From: Jidongwangia harbinensis
GTDB taxonomy: Bacteria > Actinomycetota > Actinomycetes > Mycobacteriales > Micromonosporaceae
NCBI RefSeq assembly: GCF_020216025.1
Contig: NZ_JAIWNC010000001.1
Span: 372,001-436,000, forward strand
DNA: 64,000 nt
Reading direction: 5' to 3'
The notes below the pieces were generated by a model. It searched no databases. It had not been told where the DNA came from and saw only the letters and a program-made list of their open reading frames with translations. A program made the position numbers and the translations under genes. Below are positions 1-8,336 of this stretch, piece by piece (within the stretch, counting starts at the first letter, position 1; each line of letters starts with the position of its first letter).

Positions 1-1
1 G

Positions 2-1294
2 GCACTCCTCGCCGCCGTGCTCGGCGCCGCCCTGGTCCCGGCGCCGGCCGGTGCGGTCGTCGCGGCGGCACCGCCCGGCGCTGCCGCGGACGTTCGCGTG
101 ATCGTCCGGCTCAGGACCCCGTTCGATCCGCAGGCGGCCCGCCGGTCCGCCGACCGGGACGCGCAGCGGTCCGGGATCGCCGCCGCCCGGGCCGCGGTCG
201 AGTCCGGGCTGCACGGCGTCCCGCACACCGTCCACCACCGCTACGACGCGGTGCCCTATCTGGCCCTGACCGCACCCGCGGCGGCCGTCGCGGCGCTGCG
301 GGCGTCCGGCCGCATCGTCTCGGTGCAGCCGGACGAGGCAGGCGAACCACTGCTCGACGACAGCACCGGCATCGTCGGCGCCACCGGGCTGACCGCGCGC
401 GGCCTGGACGGCACCGGCCAGATCGTCGCCGTGCTGGACACCGGCGTGGACCGCGCCCACCCGTTCCTCGCCGGCCGGGTGGTCGAGGAGGCGTGCTATT
501 CGTCCAGCGCCACCTGTCCCAACGGTGCCACCACACAGACCGGGACGGGGTCGGGGGTGCCCTGCACGTTCGCGGCCACCGACTGCCGGCACGGCACCCA
601 CGTGGCCGGCATCGCCGCCGGGCGGCGCGCCGGCACGATGACGTTCGACGGGGTGGCCCCGGACGCCGGCGTGATGTCGGTGCAGGTGTTCAGCCGGGTC
701 ACCGCGGACTGCCGCAACGACGCCCCGGTGTGTGCCCAGTCGTTCGCCTCGGACCAGTTGGCCGGCCTCAACCGGATCATCAACCGGGTGACCGCCGGCC
801 TCGACGTCGCCGCGGTCAACATCAGCATCGGCTCCGCCTCGACCCGGTCGACGGCCTGCGACACCGACTCGCGCAAAACCGCGATCGACACCCTGCGTAC
901 GCTCGGCGTCCCCACCGTCATCTCGTCCGGCAACGGCTCCTCCAACACCGGGGTGAGCACGCCGGCCTGCATCTCCACCTCGGTCACCGTGGGCAACACC
1001 ACGAAGGCCGACGAGGTACGCACCACGTCGAACTCGTCGCCCCAGGTCGAGCTGCTGGCGCCCGGCACGTCCATCACGTCGTCGGTGCCGGGCGGTGGCA
1101 CCGCCGCGCTCACCGGCACGTCGATGGCCGCGCCGCACGTGGCGGGCGCCTGGGCGGTGTACCGGGAACGGTTCCCGGACGCCGCGGTGGACACCGTGCT
1201 CGCCGCACTGCGGGCGACCGGCGTCCCGGTGACCGACCCGGACAACACCGTGACGGTGCCGCGGCTCGATATCGGTGCCGCCCTCGCCGACTGA
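2..1294 (+). CDS. Secreted S8 (subtilisin-like) serine peptidase, 5' end outside window
   Basis: Extracellular endopeptidase of the subtilase family. The frame is open at the left edge. The first residues (ALLAAVLGAALVPAPAGAVV) are the hydrophobic part of a signal peptide, so the true start lies upstream, and the GTG at 17 is not the start. Counting from that GTG, the triad is Asp141 in VLDTGVD, His192 in HGTHVAG and Ser369 in GTSMAAPHVAG, with the oxyanion Asn306 in SSGNG. An I9-type propeptide-like segment (about 25-110) precedes the catalytic domain. Several Cys pairs suggest disulfides. The gene ends right after the catalytic domain, with no C-terminal extension. The family call is firm; the substrate is unknown. 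Confidence 0.95.
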   Translation, partial: ALLAAVLGAALVPAPAGAVVAAAPPGAAADVRVIVRLRTPFDPQAARRSADRDAQRSGIAAARAAVESGLHGVPHTVHHRYDAVPYLALTAPAAAVAALRASGRIVSVQPDEAGEPLLDDSTGIVGATGLTARGLDGTGQIVAVLDTGVDRAHPFLAGRVVEEACYSSSATCPNGATTQTGTGSGVPCTFAATDCRHGTHVAGIAAGRRAGTMTFDGVAPDAGVMSVQVFSRVTADCRNDAPVCAQSFASDQLAGLNRIINRVTAGLDVAAVNISIGSASTRSTACDTDSRKTAIDTLRTLGVPTVISSGNGSSNTGVSTPACISTSVTVGNTTKADEVRTTSNSSPQVELLAPGTSITSSVPGGGTAALTGTSMAAPHVAGAWAVYRERFPDAAVDTVLAALRATGVPVTDPDNTVTVPRLDIGAALAD

Positions 1295-1466
1295 GTGCCG
1301 GGACGTGGGCGCGGTCGCGGCGCACGTACGCTCAACCGCCGTCGTGCGCGCCCTGCGATGGTCTTCGCCGGTAATGTGGTCGCGGTCCGCCTTGCCGGCC
1401 AGGTCCCGCCTGTGCCGGGTGACCTACGGCGGATGAGGCACCGAGGTCTTCTTCATACCGCGCGTT

Positions 1467-1733
1467 CTACCGGCGCCGGTTGCGGGGATGATTCCTGGCA
1501 GTTCGCTCGTTGCCGTGCCGGTAGTTGCCGGTGATGCGTGCCATCAGCTCCTGCGGATCACCACCGCTGTCCACGTCCGCCAGGAACCGGGCTGCGGCGG
1601 CACCGCGGAGCACGACGGCAGGGCGGCCGTGGTGCAGCACCTCCACCTCCCCGCTCTTGCGGAGGCGGTAGGTGAATCCCTCGGGTGTACCGGGCATTGC
1701 CGCATCATCCTCGAGTGCGGAGCCGTCCGCCAT
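1467..1733 (-). CDS. Small conserved-type actinobacterial protein, function unknown
   Basis: Predicted soluble protein of 88 residues. It contains a compact segment from MPGTPEGFTYRLRKSGEVEV through LRGAAAARFLADV and ends in a basic tail. The alternation of short strands (TYRLRKSGEVEV, GRPAVVLRG) and one helix (AAAARFLADV) looks like a small alpha/beta fold that I recall as a recurring hypothetical protein in actinomycetes. The start is taken at ATG 1733; an internal ATG at 1697 is equally plausible. It is a single gene lying convergent to the protease gene, with no recognisable partner. I assign no function. Confidence 0.6.
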   Translation of the reverse strand: MADGSALEDDAAMPGTPEGFTYRLRKSGEVEVLHHGRPAVVLRGAAAARFLADVDSGGDPQELMARITGNYRHGNERTARNHPRNRRR

Positions 1734-1880
1734 CGAGTTGTGGGGCCCGGCGCGGCCACGTCGGTCGCACCGGTTCCCCTGCGGCCGGCCCCGCAGCACC
1801 GACCGGCCGACGCGCAACCGTTTCGTTAGGCCGCCGAGACCGTACGTCGTGCTGGTCCTCTCTAGCTTGGGGGACGATCG

Positions 1881-2459
1881 ATGACTGCGGGGGTTCCTAT
1901 GGCACGACGTCGCCCGTGCGACCGGCTGGTGAGCGCACTCCTCGGTATCGTCGCGCTCCTCGGCCTGGCGGGCTGCTCACCGGATCCGCATCCGTACATC
2001 GCACTCGCCATGGTGGACGGCCGGCCGACGGTTCTGGTCGCCGCATGCGCCCGCGGCGAACTCTCCTACGTCACGCTCGCGGAGCGCGAGGACACCACGT
2101 CGCCGGCGCCCAGCGATGTGCGGCACCGGCCTCGGGAGTGGTCGGTGGGGGCGCCACTGAGCGCGCCGGGTCCGGACGGCGTCCGGAGCCCGGTCGCGAC
2201 CGCCCCGGCCCGGATCGCGTTGTTCGAACGACCGTCGGATTGGCTGATCAGTCGGGAGACGCTGCGCGAGTTCCGGGACGGCGCCGAGTACCGGGTGTAC
2301 GGCGGCCCGGCGAACGTGGCCACGCTGGAGTTCACCGTCGCGCGGCTGCGGGAACTGGCGCCCGGGACGGTGCTGACCGGCGTGGGATACCGGGACCAGC
2401 ACGTGGTGTCGGAGCCGACCTTCGAGAAGGCAGCGGAGAAGGACTGCGACCGGTCCTGA
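1881..2459 (+). CDS. Putative lipoprotein, function unknown
   Basis: A membrane-anchored extracytoplasmic protein. An Arg-rich n-region is followed by a hydrophobic stretch and a lipobox LAGC (Cys about residue 32), so lipidation by Lgt and cleavage by signal peptidase II are expected. The mature part is about 160 residues with no motif I recognise. Two starts fit: ATG 1881 after GGGGGA, and ATG 1899 after GGGGG. The gene stands alone between the small minus-strand gene and a secreted protein gene on the same strand. Confidence 0.75.
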   Translation: MTAGVPMARRRPCDRLVSALLGIVALLGLAGCSPDPHPYIALAMVDGRPTVLVAACARGELSYVTLAEREDTTSPAPSDVRHRPREWSVGAPLSAPGPDGVRSPVATAPARIALFERPSDWLISRETLREFRDGAEYRVYGGPANVATLEFTVARLRELAPGTVLTGVGYRDQHVVSEPTFEKAAEKDCDRS

Positions 2460-2589
2460 CCGGCCGGCGCGCGGGCCGGGGGGCGCCGTCCAAATTCGTC
2501 CGAACTCCACCCGCGCCGGAATTGAGAACCGAGACTTCAGTGGTCAGGACCGGCGAGAGCCGTTCGTCGACCAGAACTCGGAGGTCCCC

Positions 2590-2973
2590 ATGAGGAGAAT
2601 CGTTACCGCCCTTGCCTTGGCGGTCGGCATGGCCGCGGCCAGTGCGCTGGCTGCCGGGCCGGCGGCCGCGCAAGCCGCGCCGTCGGCACCGTCCGCCGGG
2701 CTCCTGCCCGCCACGTGCGTGACAGCACCGATCTCTGGAGAGTGCAACACCGCGGCCGTGCAGGCCGGCTCGGACGGCGCGGTCTATTTCAATGTCAACA
2801 CCGGCATCGTCGCGCCCTGCCACTACTACATCCGTGACGTCACGAACGGCCGGCCGGTCCGCGACGGCTCCGTCGTCGGGAGCTACGCCGGCCGGGTCAC
2901 GGGCCTCACCAACTGGTACCGCCTGGAGCTGCGCTTCTGCTTCGTCGGCGGCGCAACCGGCGCCATCTACTAG
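2590..2973 (+). CDS. Small secreted protein with four cysteines
   Basis: 127 residues beginning with a classical Sec signal peptide (MRRIV, then an Ala/Leu core ending near AAAQAA). The mature domain is about 90 residues with four Cys (ATCVT, GECNT, APCHY, RFCFV), probably two disulfides, and a beta-rich pattern. ATG 2590 follows GGAGGTCCCC, a good ribosome-binding site. No enzyme motif is visible. It resembles the many small secreted actinomycete proteins of unknown role. Confidence 0.7.
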   Translation: MRRIVTALALAVGMAAASALAAGPAAAQAAPSAPSAGLLPATCVTAPISGECNTAAVQAGSDGAVYFNVNTGIVAPCHYYIRDVTNGRPVRDGSVVGSYAGRVTGLTNWYRLELRFCFVGGATGAIY

Positions 2974-3094
2974 GGGCCGTCGGATGCCGTAGCCCCGTGC
3001 CGGTCCGCAGGTTCGAGGGACAGGCATGGGGCGACGGCGTTACGGCGACCATCGAGTCGGCCGAGGCGAGCCGGCGGTTCGTTACCGTCTCCGT

Positions 3095-3865
3095 ATGGTC
3101 ACTTCTTCACGTCTGGCGGTCGTTTCCGGCGGCGCGACGGGCATCGGCCGCGAGATCGCCGGCGCCTTCGCCGCCCACGGGGACCGGGTGGTCATCGTCG
3201 GTCGGCGTACCGAGCTGCTGGATCAGGCCAGCAGGGAGATCAACGAGACAGTCGGGTCGAACGTGGTGATCCCGGTCGGTGCGGACCTGACGGATCCGGC
3301 ACAGGTGCGACGCGCCGCGGACCGCATCTCGGCACTGGGCGACGTCGACGTGCTGGTCAACAACGCCGGCGCGATCAGCACGCCGCCGGCGGACGACGGG
3401 CTCGACGCCCTGGCCGCGTCCTGGCACCGGGATCTGGACGTCAACCTCATCACCGCGGTGCTGCTCACGAACGCGCTGCTGAACCGCCTGACCCGGCCGG
3501 GCGGCAGGCTCATCATGATCAGCTCGGCGGCGGCTCAGCGGGGCGGCGCGGGCACGCACTCGGCCGGATCGTACGCGGCGGCGAAGGCCGCGCTGCACGG
3601 GTGGGCTTTCGGGCTGGCCAGGCAACTCGGCAGGGACGGCATCACGGTGAACGTCCTGGCTCCCGGCTACATTCAGGACACCGACATCTTCGATGGCCAG
3701 GACACGCCCGACTTCGTCGCCACCAAGATTGCCGACACCCTGGTCGGCCGGACCGGTACACCGGCGGACGTCGCGGCGGCGATCACCTACATCGCCTCGG
3801 CCGAAGCCGGATACCTGACCGGTCAGGTCATCGGCCTCAACGGCGGCGCCGTCCTCGGCCGGTAG
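3095..3865 (+). CDS. SDR-family oxidoreductase
   Basis: NAD(P)-dependent short-chain dehydrogenase of 256 residues, the usual length for classical SDRs. It shows the dinucleotide motif SGGATGIGREIA (about 11-22), NNAGA (89-93), the catalytic Ser in MISSAAA, and Tyr160-x3-Lys164 in SYAAAKAA. The C-terminal GLNGGAVL end is typical of FabG-like members. The first in-frame ATG (3026) gives an unrelated 23-residue tail, so I start at ATG 3095. Arg37/Arg38 after the second beta strand suggest NADP preference. Substrate unknown. Its proximity to the MerR-like promoter at 3892 may be coincidental, since that promoter points away from this gene. Confidence 0.9.
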   Translation: MVTSSRLAVVSGGATGIGREIAGAFAAHGDRVVIVGRRTELLDQASREINETVGSNVVIPVGADLTDPAQVRRAADRISALGDVDVLVNNAGAISTPPADDGLDALAASWHRDLDVNLITAVLLTNALLNRLTRPGGRLIMISSAAAQRGGAGTHSAGSYAAAKAALHGWAFGLARQLGRDGITVNVLAPGYIQDTDIFDGQDTPDFVATKIADTLVGRTGTPADVAAAITYIASAEAGYLTGQVIGLNGGAVLGR

Positions 3866-3891
3866 GGATTTCCGCCGGCTTTCTGTTGCCC

Positions 3892-3917
3892 TTGACGTTA
3901 ACGTCAGGTTCTAGCGT
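3892..3917 (+). promoter_or_regulatory. MerR-type promoter/operator upstream of the lipase gene
   Basis: TTGACG (3892-3897) and TAGCGT (3912-3917) bracket a perfect 14-bp palindrome, TGACGTTAACGTCA (3893-3906). A dyad embedded in a promoter with unusual -35/-10 geometry is the arrangement of MerR-family targets. It lies 60 bp before the lipase start. No merR gene is in the window, so the cognate regulator is unknown. Confidence 0.5.
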
Positions 3918-3976
3918 AGCGGTCGCCCCTCCTCGGACATCACCGGCCGAGGTTTCGCGCACCAAGGGAGACCCGT

Positions 3977-5050
3977 ATGGACATCGCCAGCCCAGGGGGA
4001 AGCCGCATGACCGCCACCTGGCGCAGAGCAGCCCTCGGCCTGCTGTGCCTGTCGCTGGCCGCGGCGTTCATGGGCGTAGCAGGCCACGCCTCCGCGAGCC
4101 GGGCACCGGCCGCCACGGCACCGGACTTCGCCCCGCTCGACCAGGCCGGGCCGCGGCTGTCCGTTCCGGCCGCCCGACTCGCCGCGGCCGTGACCTGCAC
4201 ACCGAACGCCACCCGCGCCCGCACCGAGGTGGCCCTGTTCGTCCCCGCCACCGCACTGGACCCCGACCAGTTCTCGTGGAACTGGTTCGCCGCTCTCGAC
4301 AAGATCCGCCATCCGTACTGCTCGGTGGCCCTGCCCGGCCACGGCCTCGGCGACATCCAGGAGTCCGCCGAGTACGTCGTCCACGCGATCCGCCACGTCA
4401 ACCGGATCAGCGGCCGTAAGGTCGCCGTCGTCGGGCACAGCCAGGGCGGCCTCGAACCCCGTTTCGCGCTCCGCTTCTGGCCCGACACCCGCGGGATGGT
4501 CTCGGACTACGTCTCGCTGGGCACGCCCAATCACGGCAGCCTGGTCAGCGCGGCCAACTGCGCCGGCGGCGCCTGCCCGCCCGCCTTCTGGCAGATGACA
4601 CCGCAGGCGAACTTCATCCGGGCGCTCAACTCCTACCAGGAGACCTTCCGCGGCATCTCCTACACCAACGTCTACACCACACTGGACCAGTACGTCACGC
4701 CCAACCGCGACCACACCGGCACCTCCAGCCTGCACGGCACCGACGGCTCGATCACCAACGTGTCGCTGCAGGGCATGTGCGCCGACAACACCGGCGAGCA
4801 CATCGCCGTCGGCACGTCCGACGCGGTCGCCTACGCCCTGGCCCTGGACGCCATCACCCACCGCGGGCCGGCGCAACCCGCACGGATCCCCCCGTCGGTG
4901 TGCGCCGAGCCCGCCATGCCCGGCGTCGACCCCACCACCTACCAGCGGGACCTGGCGCAGCTCAACGCCACGCTCACCGCGAACTGGGGCGCCGCACCGA
5001 CCGCGACCGCGGAACCCGCCCTCAAGCCGTACGTCTACGCCCGCCGCTGA
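3977..5050 (+). CDS. Secreted triacylglycerol lipase/esterase (alpha/beta-hydrolase)
   Basis: Extracellular serine esterase of 357 residues. After a basic n-region, a hydrophobic core (about 18-36) and Ala-rich cleavage region give export. The nucleophile elbow GHSQGG places Ser155. A lid-like region and SLGTPNHGS follow, as in bacterial class-2-type lipases, and the candidate His lies in TGEHIAVG. ATG 3977 is preceded by GGGAGA; an internal ATG at 4007 is the alternative. Expression is probably driven by the palindromic promoter at 3892. Triglyceride or ester hydrolysis is inferred from the family; chain-length preference cannot be read. Confidence 0.85.
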   Translation: MDIASPGGSRMTATWRRAALGLLCLSLAAAFMGVAGHASASRAPAATAPDFAPLDQAGPRLSVPAARLAAAVTCTPNATRARTEVALFVPATALDPDQFSWNWFAALDKIRHPYCSVALPGHGLGDIQESAEYVVHAIRHVNRISGRKVAVVGHSQGGLEPRFALRFWPDTRGMVSDYVSLGTPNHGSLVSAANCAGGACPPAFWQMTPQANFIRALNSYQETFRGISYTNVYTTLDQYVTPNRDHTGTSSLHGTDGSITNVSLQGMCADNTGEHIAVGTSDAVAYALALDAITHRGPAQPARIPPSVCAEPAMPGVDPTTYQRDLAQLNATLTANWGAAPTATAEPALKPYVYARR

Positions 5051-5114
5051 ACCACCCGGTGACCGGCCGGCCGGCGGCGTCCCCTGCGGGCGCCGCCGGT
5101 TCCCCGCCGCCACT

Positions 5115-5342
5115 CAGGTTCTGCGCACCGACAACGCGGTCGCCGGCCATCATCGCGCGCACGATCGCTTCCGGGTCGTTGTCCAGGACGAACGAGCCGT
5201 CCGCGAACAGCCCGTACCCGGCCTTGTTGACGACCACGTCCACCGTGCCGAAATGCGCGAACGCCTCGTCGACCCGCGCGCGGACGTCGTCCGGCCGGGT
5301 CACGTCGAGCATCGCCACCCACAGCCGGTCGCCGGCCTGGGC
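5115..5342 (-). pseudogene. SDR dehydrogenase remnant (middle part only)
   Basis: In the minus-strand frame, residues AMLDVTRPDD, FGTVDVVVNKAGYG and a following helix match the core of a classical SDR around the NNAGYG motif (here NKAGYG). The N-terminal Rossmann start with TGxxxGIG and the whole catalytic Tyr/Lys half are missing; both flanks run into unrelated composition. About 76 residues survive. It abuts the LysR remnant read from the other strand. Confidence 0.65.
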
Positions 5343-5537
5343 ATCCCGGTGCTCCCCCATCTCGCCGCCCCCACCGTGCCGGCCGGCGTCCGGGTCCTCC
5401 CGGTCGACGACGCCGGATGGCCCGGCCGCTTCGCCGTCATCGTCACACCCCGGGACCGCTCCGCCCGGGCGGCAGCCATGGTCACCGCCCTCAAGCACCG
5501 GTCCGCCCTGCTTCACCGCGAGGTCCGCGGCGCCTGA
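5331..5537 (+). pseudogene. LysR regulator remnant (C-terminal end of effector domain)
   Basis: Residues AGLGIPVLPHLAAPTVPAGV followed by RVLPVDD and an end with AAAMVTALK match the last 65 or so residues of a LysR substrate-binding domain. The helix-turn-helix and most of the effector domain are gone. The reading frame is open upstream only through unrelated sequence. Its left edge overlaps the right edge of the SDR remnant on the opposite strand. Confidence 0.6.
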
Positions 5538-5709
5538 TCGCCGCACGTGACAGCGCCCGCCCACGGCGCCGTGCCGCTTTGCCGAGGGCCGCTCCACCTG
5601 TTAGACAGGGGCCGGTGGCTCGCCGTCCACGCGGTGGACGGGCGACGTCACGCAGACCAGCAAGCGTCCGCTGGTGACCCGGCCCGGGCCCGAACAGTGA
5701 GAGTGAGTC

Positions 5710-6360
5710 ATGGAGCGCCATCATTCTGCCGCTGCGCGGGGCGACGCCGGCCGGATCCCGCCGGTCTATCGGGCCGTCATGGCGGCGGCCGGGCCGGTCG
5801 TCCGCTGGTGGGGTCGTCTCGAGGTGGTCGGCGTACACCACCTCCCGACGCACGGCCCGGTGATCGTCGCGGCCAACCACGACAGCGCGTGGGACCCCGT
5901 GGTCATCGCGTTCGCCGCCCGCCGGCACCGGCAGATCCAGGCCCTCGCCAAGGCGTCGCTCTGGAAGAATCCGCTGCTCCGTCGCGTACTCGACGGGATG
6001 GGGCAGATTCCCGTCCGGCGCGGCCAGGCCGACACGAACGCACTGGATGCCGCGGTGCGGTGCCTCTCCGCCGGGGGCTGCGTCGGGATCTTCCCGGAAG
6101 GCAGCCGTTCGCAAGGCCGGCAACTGCGAGCCCGCAGCGGTGCGGGACGCATGGCTCATGCCGTACCGCAGGCCCGCATCGTCTGCGCGGCGGTCTCCGG
6201 GACCGTGGACATCACCCGTTTCCCGCGGCGCCCCCGGCTGAAGGTGACGTTCTTCGAACCCACACCGTCGTCGCCGTCGGAGTCCGCACAGGAACTGGCC
6301 ACCCGGCTGACCGACGAACTCCGCGCCGTCGCACCGGTGGCAACGGCCAGACGGCACTGA
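5710..6360 (+). CDS. 1-acylglycerol-3-phosphate O-acyltransferase (PlsC family)
   Basis: Membrane-associated acyltransferase of 216 residues, probably acylating lysophosphatidate or a related lipid from acyl-CoA/ACP. The catalytic NHxxxxD motif is NHDSAWD (His57, Asp62). The phosphate-binding block FPEGSRS lies near residue 130, and a KASLWKNPLLRRVL block between them is typical of the family. ATG 5710 is chosen; TGAGAGTGAGTC upstream gives a modest ribosome-binding site. It is a monocistronic gene between the remnant region and a minus-strand hypothetical. The family is clear; the lipid acceptor is not. Confidence 0.9.
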   Translation: MERHHSAAARGDAGRIPPVYRAVMAAAGPVVRWWGRLEVVGVHHLPTHGPVIVAANHDSAWDPVVIAFAARRHRQIQALAKASLWKNPLLRRVLDGMGQIPVRRGQADTNALDAAVRCLSAGGCVGIFPEGSRSQGRQLRARSGAGRMAHAVPQARIVCAAVSGTVDITRFPRRPRLKVTFFEPTPSSPSESAQELATRLTDELRAVAPVATARRH

Positions 6361-6454
6361 GCCTCCGCGCGTCCCCACACTGCGGTCCCCCCTCGGCCCG
6401 CGGCGGCGGCGAGGGCGGCCGAAGAAGTCGCGCTGATCCCCGTGGACGGCCCTG

Positions 6455-6814
6455 TCACCTGCCGGTTCGTCGGGAGCCGGGTCGCCGGCCGCCGCGCGCG
6501 GGCCCGGACCTGCGGGACCGGGCCGGCTGTGCGCTCGGGCCGTCGACCGCGCCGGGACTGGAGAACGACACCGGAGGGGCGGCAGGACGTGCGGAGACCG
6601 GTGGCGGCCACTGCGACGCCGTCATCTGTGCTCCGGTGACCGGCACCGCCGGCGAGATGTGGTCCAGCAGGCGCTGCGCCAGGCCGGCGTCGATCTCGAG
6701 GTCAGCGCTGATCCGGACATCGGCCTCGGTCGCCAGGTCCACGACGTCGTCGCTGGTGAACTCGTCGGCTCCGAGAGTGCTGAGCCGCCGGGCGAATTCC
6801 TGCACATTGATCAT
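6455..6814 (-). CDS. Hypothetical protein, acidic N-terminal helix region and disordered basic tail
   Basis: 119 residues. The first about 60 (from MINVQEFARRL through GLAQRLLDHI) are acidic with convincing helical periodicity; the rest is Pro/Arg/Ser-rich and probably disordered. GAGGATG stands about 10 bases before ATG 6814, a reasonable ribosome-binding site. The tail may be read-through beyond the real fold, but no earlier stop exists in this frame. I recognise no family. Confidence 0.5.
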   Translation of the reverse strand: MINVQEFARRLSTLGADEFTSDDVVDLATEADVRISADLEIDAGLAQRLLDHISPAVPVTGAQMTASQWPPPVSARPAAPPVSFSSPGAVDGPSAQPARSRRSGPARGGRRPGSRRTGR

Positions 6815-7003
6815 CTGCAGTCACATCCTCGGGTCGCTGTTGACCCAGCGTAACCGCCGCCTTGATCGGCTGTTCCTGCGCCCACCGCCGGGCAGCCCGC
6901 TCGGCGAATCCGAAGCACGGCCGAGAAGCAATTCCACCGGGTACGGGTGCTCGCCCGTCGTCTCCTACGCTGAGCCGGTCGGGGAGCATCGGGGAGGCAC
7001 GGC

Positions 7004-7957
7004 ATGACGGACGTCGACTGGTCGCGGATGGGCTACCGGTCCTGGTCGGACCTCGCCGTGGTAAGGCAACGGCTGGCGGCCGGCGCCGACCCGAACACCC
7101 TGGTACGCGGGCGCGGGCGGCCCCTGCACCACGCGGCGCGGGTGGGCTCGGCCGAGGTGGTGACGGAGCTGGCCCGGCTCGTCGACGACGTGGACGCCGT
7201 GGACGACGGACGCACCGCGCTCTGGCTCGCCGTCCATACCGGCAGACCCGCCAACGCCCGCGCGCTGGTGGCCGCCGGCGCGGACCCCGAGCGTCCGATG
7301 ATGGGCGGCTGGTCACCGGCGCGGCTGAGTCTGGCCGGCGCGACGCCGGACCTGTTCGACACGAGCGCGACACTGACGGAGGCGGAGGCCGCCGCCGTCG
7401 CGGAGTCCCGCAGGCTCATCGACGCGCTCGCCGAGATCGACGCCGAGGGCATGAGCCTGTGCTGCGTGGGCGGCATCGACGCCGCCGAAGCGGTACGGCG
7501 CCTGCAGGCCACGGTCGTCGAGGACGAGATCGCCGTCGCGGACATGTGGGACGCCACCGACGACGAGTCGATGCAGACGCTCGGTGTCACCGACGTGCCC
7601 GGCGGATGCGTCGTCAGCCAGCCGTGGGCGTACGGCGCCTCCATGCCGCTGGTCGCGCTGCTGCTGTCGGCCGACACGGTCGGCTACAGCATGTACGCCA
7701 ATCCCAAGAGCGGCGATCAGGGCGCGGCGGTACACGACGGCGTCATCACCGGATGGGACCTCAGCCCGGGCGACGGATGGTCTGCGGCCGGCGCACCCGC
7801 CGCCGAGGTCCTGCGCGTCTTCCTGTACCAGAACCACGCCGTCGAGTACTGCTGTGCCTACGCCGGCGTGCGTCCCGCCGACGCCCGCCCGTTCACCGAA
7901 CCCGATCGGTGGGTGCGGCTACCGGCCCGCGACTGGTGGGCGGTCTCGGTGAACTAG
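7004..7957 (+). CDS. Ankyrin-repeat protein with C-terminal DUF6461-like domain
   Basis: 317 residues. The N-terminal third carries about three ankyrin repeats (AAGADPNT, PLHHAARVGSAEVV, TALWLAVHTGRPANARAL, VAAGADPE). The C-terminal part, from EGMSLCCVGGIDAAEAVRRL to the end, has a pattern like the DUF6461 family found in actinobacterial proteins; this second assignment is inference. There is no signal peptide or membrane segment, so it is cytoplasmic and probably protein-binding. GGGGAGG precedes ATG 7004. It lies just upstream of, and convergent with, the tRNA array. Confidence 0.75.
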   Translation: MTDVDWSRMGYRSWSDLAVVRQRLAAGADPNTLVRGRGRPLHHAARVGSAEVVTELARLVDDVDAVDDGRTALWLAVHTGRPANARALVAAGADPERPMMGGWSPARLSLAGATPDLFDTSATLTEAEAAAVAESRRLIDALAEIDAEGMSLCCVGGIDAAEAVRRLQATVVEDEIAVADMWDATDDESMQTLGVTDVPGGCVVSQPWAYGASMPLVALLLSADTVGYSMYANPKSGDQGAAVHDGVITGWDLSPGDGWSAAGAPAAEVLRVFLYQNHAVEYCCAYAGVRPADARPFTEPDRWVRLPARDWWAVSVN

Positions 7958-7977
7958 CGTGCCGTCCCCGGACACGG

Positions 7978-8049
7978 TCGCAGGCCCCGGTGTCGAACCG
8001 GGCGGTCCGCCGGTATGAGGGGCGGTTGAGCAGCCAACGCTCGCCTGCG
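7978..8049 (-). tRNA. tRNA-Met(CAT)-like gene, last of the array
   Basis: Hand folding gives a perfect 7-bp acceptor (CGCAGGC/GCCTGCG), a perfect 5-bp T stem with loop TTCGACA, and an anticodon loop CTCATAC whose closing pair is a C-C mismatch. The D arm is odd: a GTTG/CAAC stem shifted from the standard place. Total 72 nt, no encoded CCA. The anticodon would be CAT. Acceptor and T arms look conserved; D and anticodon arms are abnormal. Confidence 0.55.
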
Positions 8050-8081
8050 GTGTACTCCACCGCGGACGGCACATCATCGAG

Positions 8082-8154
8082 AGGCCGTAGCCGGATTCGA
8101 ACCGGCGTCCACCGCTTTGCAGGCGGTCCCCTGACCAGACTCGGGCATACGACC
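8082..8154 (-). tRNA. tRNA-Cys(GCA)
   Basis: 73 nt with acceptor GGTCGTA/TACGGCC (one wobble pair), a 3-bp D stem CCC/GGG, anticodon stem ACCGC/GCGGT, loop CTGCAAA (anticodon GCA), T stem GCCGG/CCGGC with loop TTCGAAT, and discriminator T as expected for Cys. CCA is not encoded. All arms are intact. Confidence 0.85.
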
Positions 8155-8160
8155 GTGCTG

Positions 8161-8233
8161 CGCCCCCGGCTGGGATCGAACCAGCGGCCCCCGGATCCGG
8201 AATCCGGTGCTCTGTCCGCTGAGCTACGAGGGC
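8161..8233 (-). tRNA. tRNA-Arg(CCG)
   Basis: 73 nt: acceptor GCCCTCG/CGGGGGC, D arm with GCTC/GAGC, anticodon stem CCGGA/TCCGG with loop TTCCGGA (anticodon CCG), T stem GCTGG/CCAGC with loop TTCGATC, discriminator G. Fully canonical. It shares its anticodon stem sequence with the Arg(ACG) gene at 8393. Confidence 0.9.
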
Positions 8234-8240
8234 AACGAAG

Positions 8241-8323
8241 TGCGCGTCCCTGGTGCCGACCCAGGTCTGCCACGAAGGCGGCGGTTTTACGGACCGCTGG
8301 ACGTGCCGCCGTCCACGACGCGC
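8241..8323 (-). tRNA. tRNA-Tyr(GTA)-like, type II with abnormal T loop
   Basis: 83 nt with a perfect acceptor GCGCGTC/GACGCGC, D stem GGAC/GTCC, anticodon stem GCGGT/ACCGC, loop CCGTAAA (anticodon GTA), and a long variable arm with GCC/GGC stem, as tRNA-Tyr should have. The T stem CCTGG/CCAGG is intact, but its loop reads GTCGGCA instead of TTCGANN, so the usual D-loop/T-loop contact is compromised. Discriminator A. Confidence 0.65.
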
Positions 8324-8336
8324 ATGAGGGTGACTG

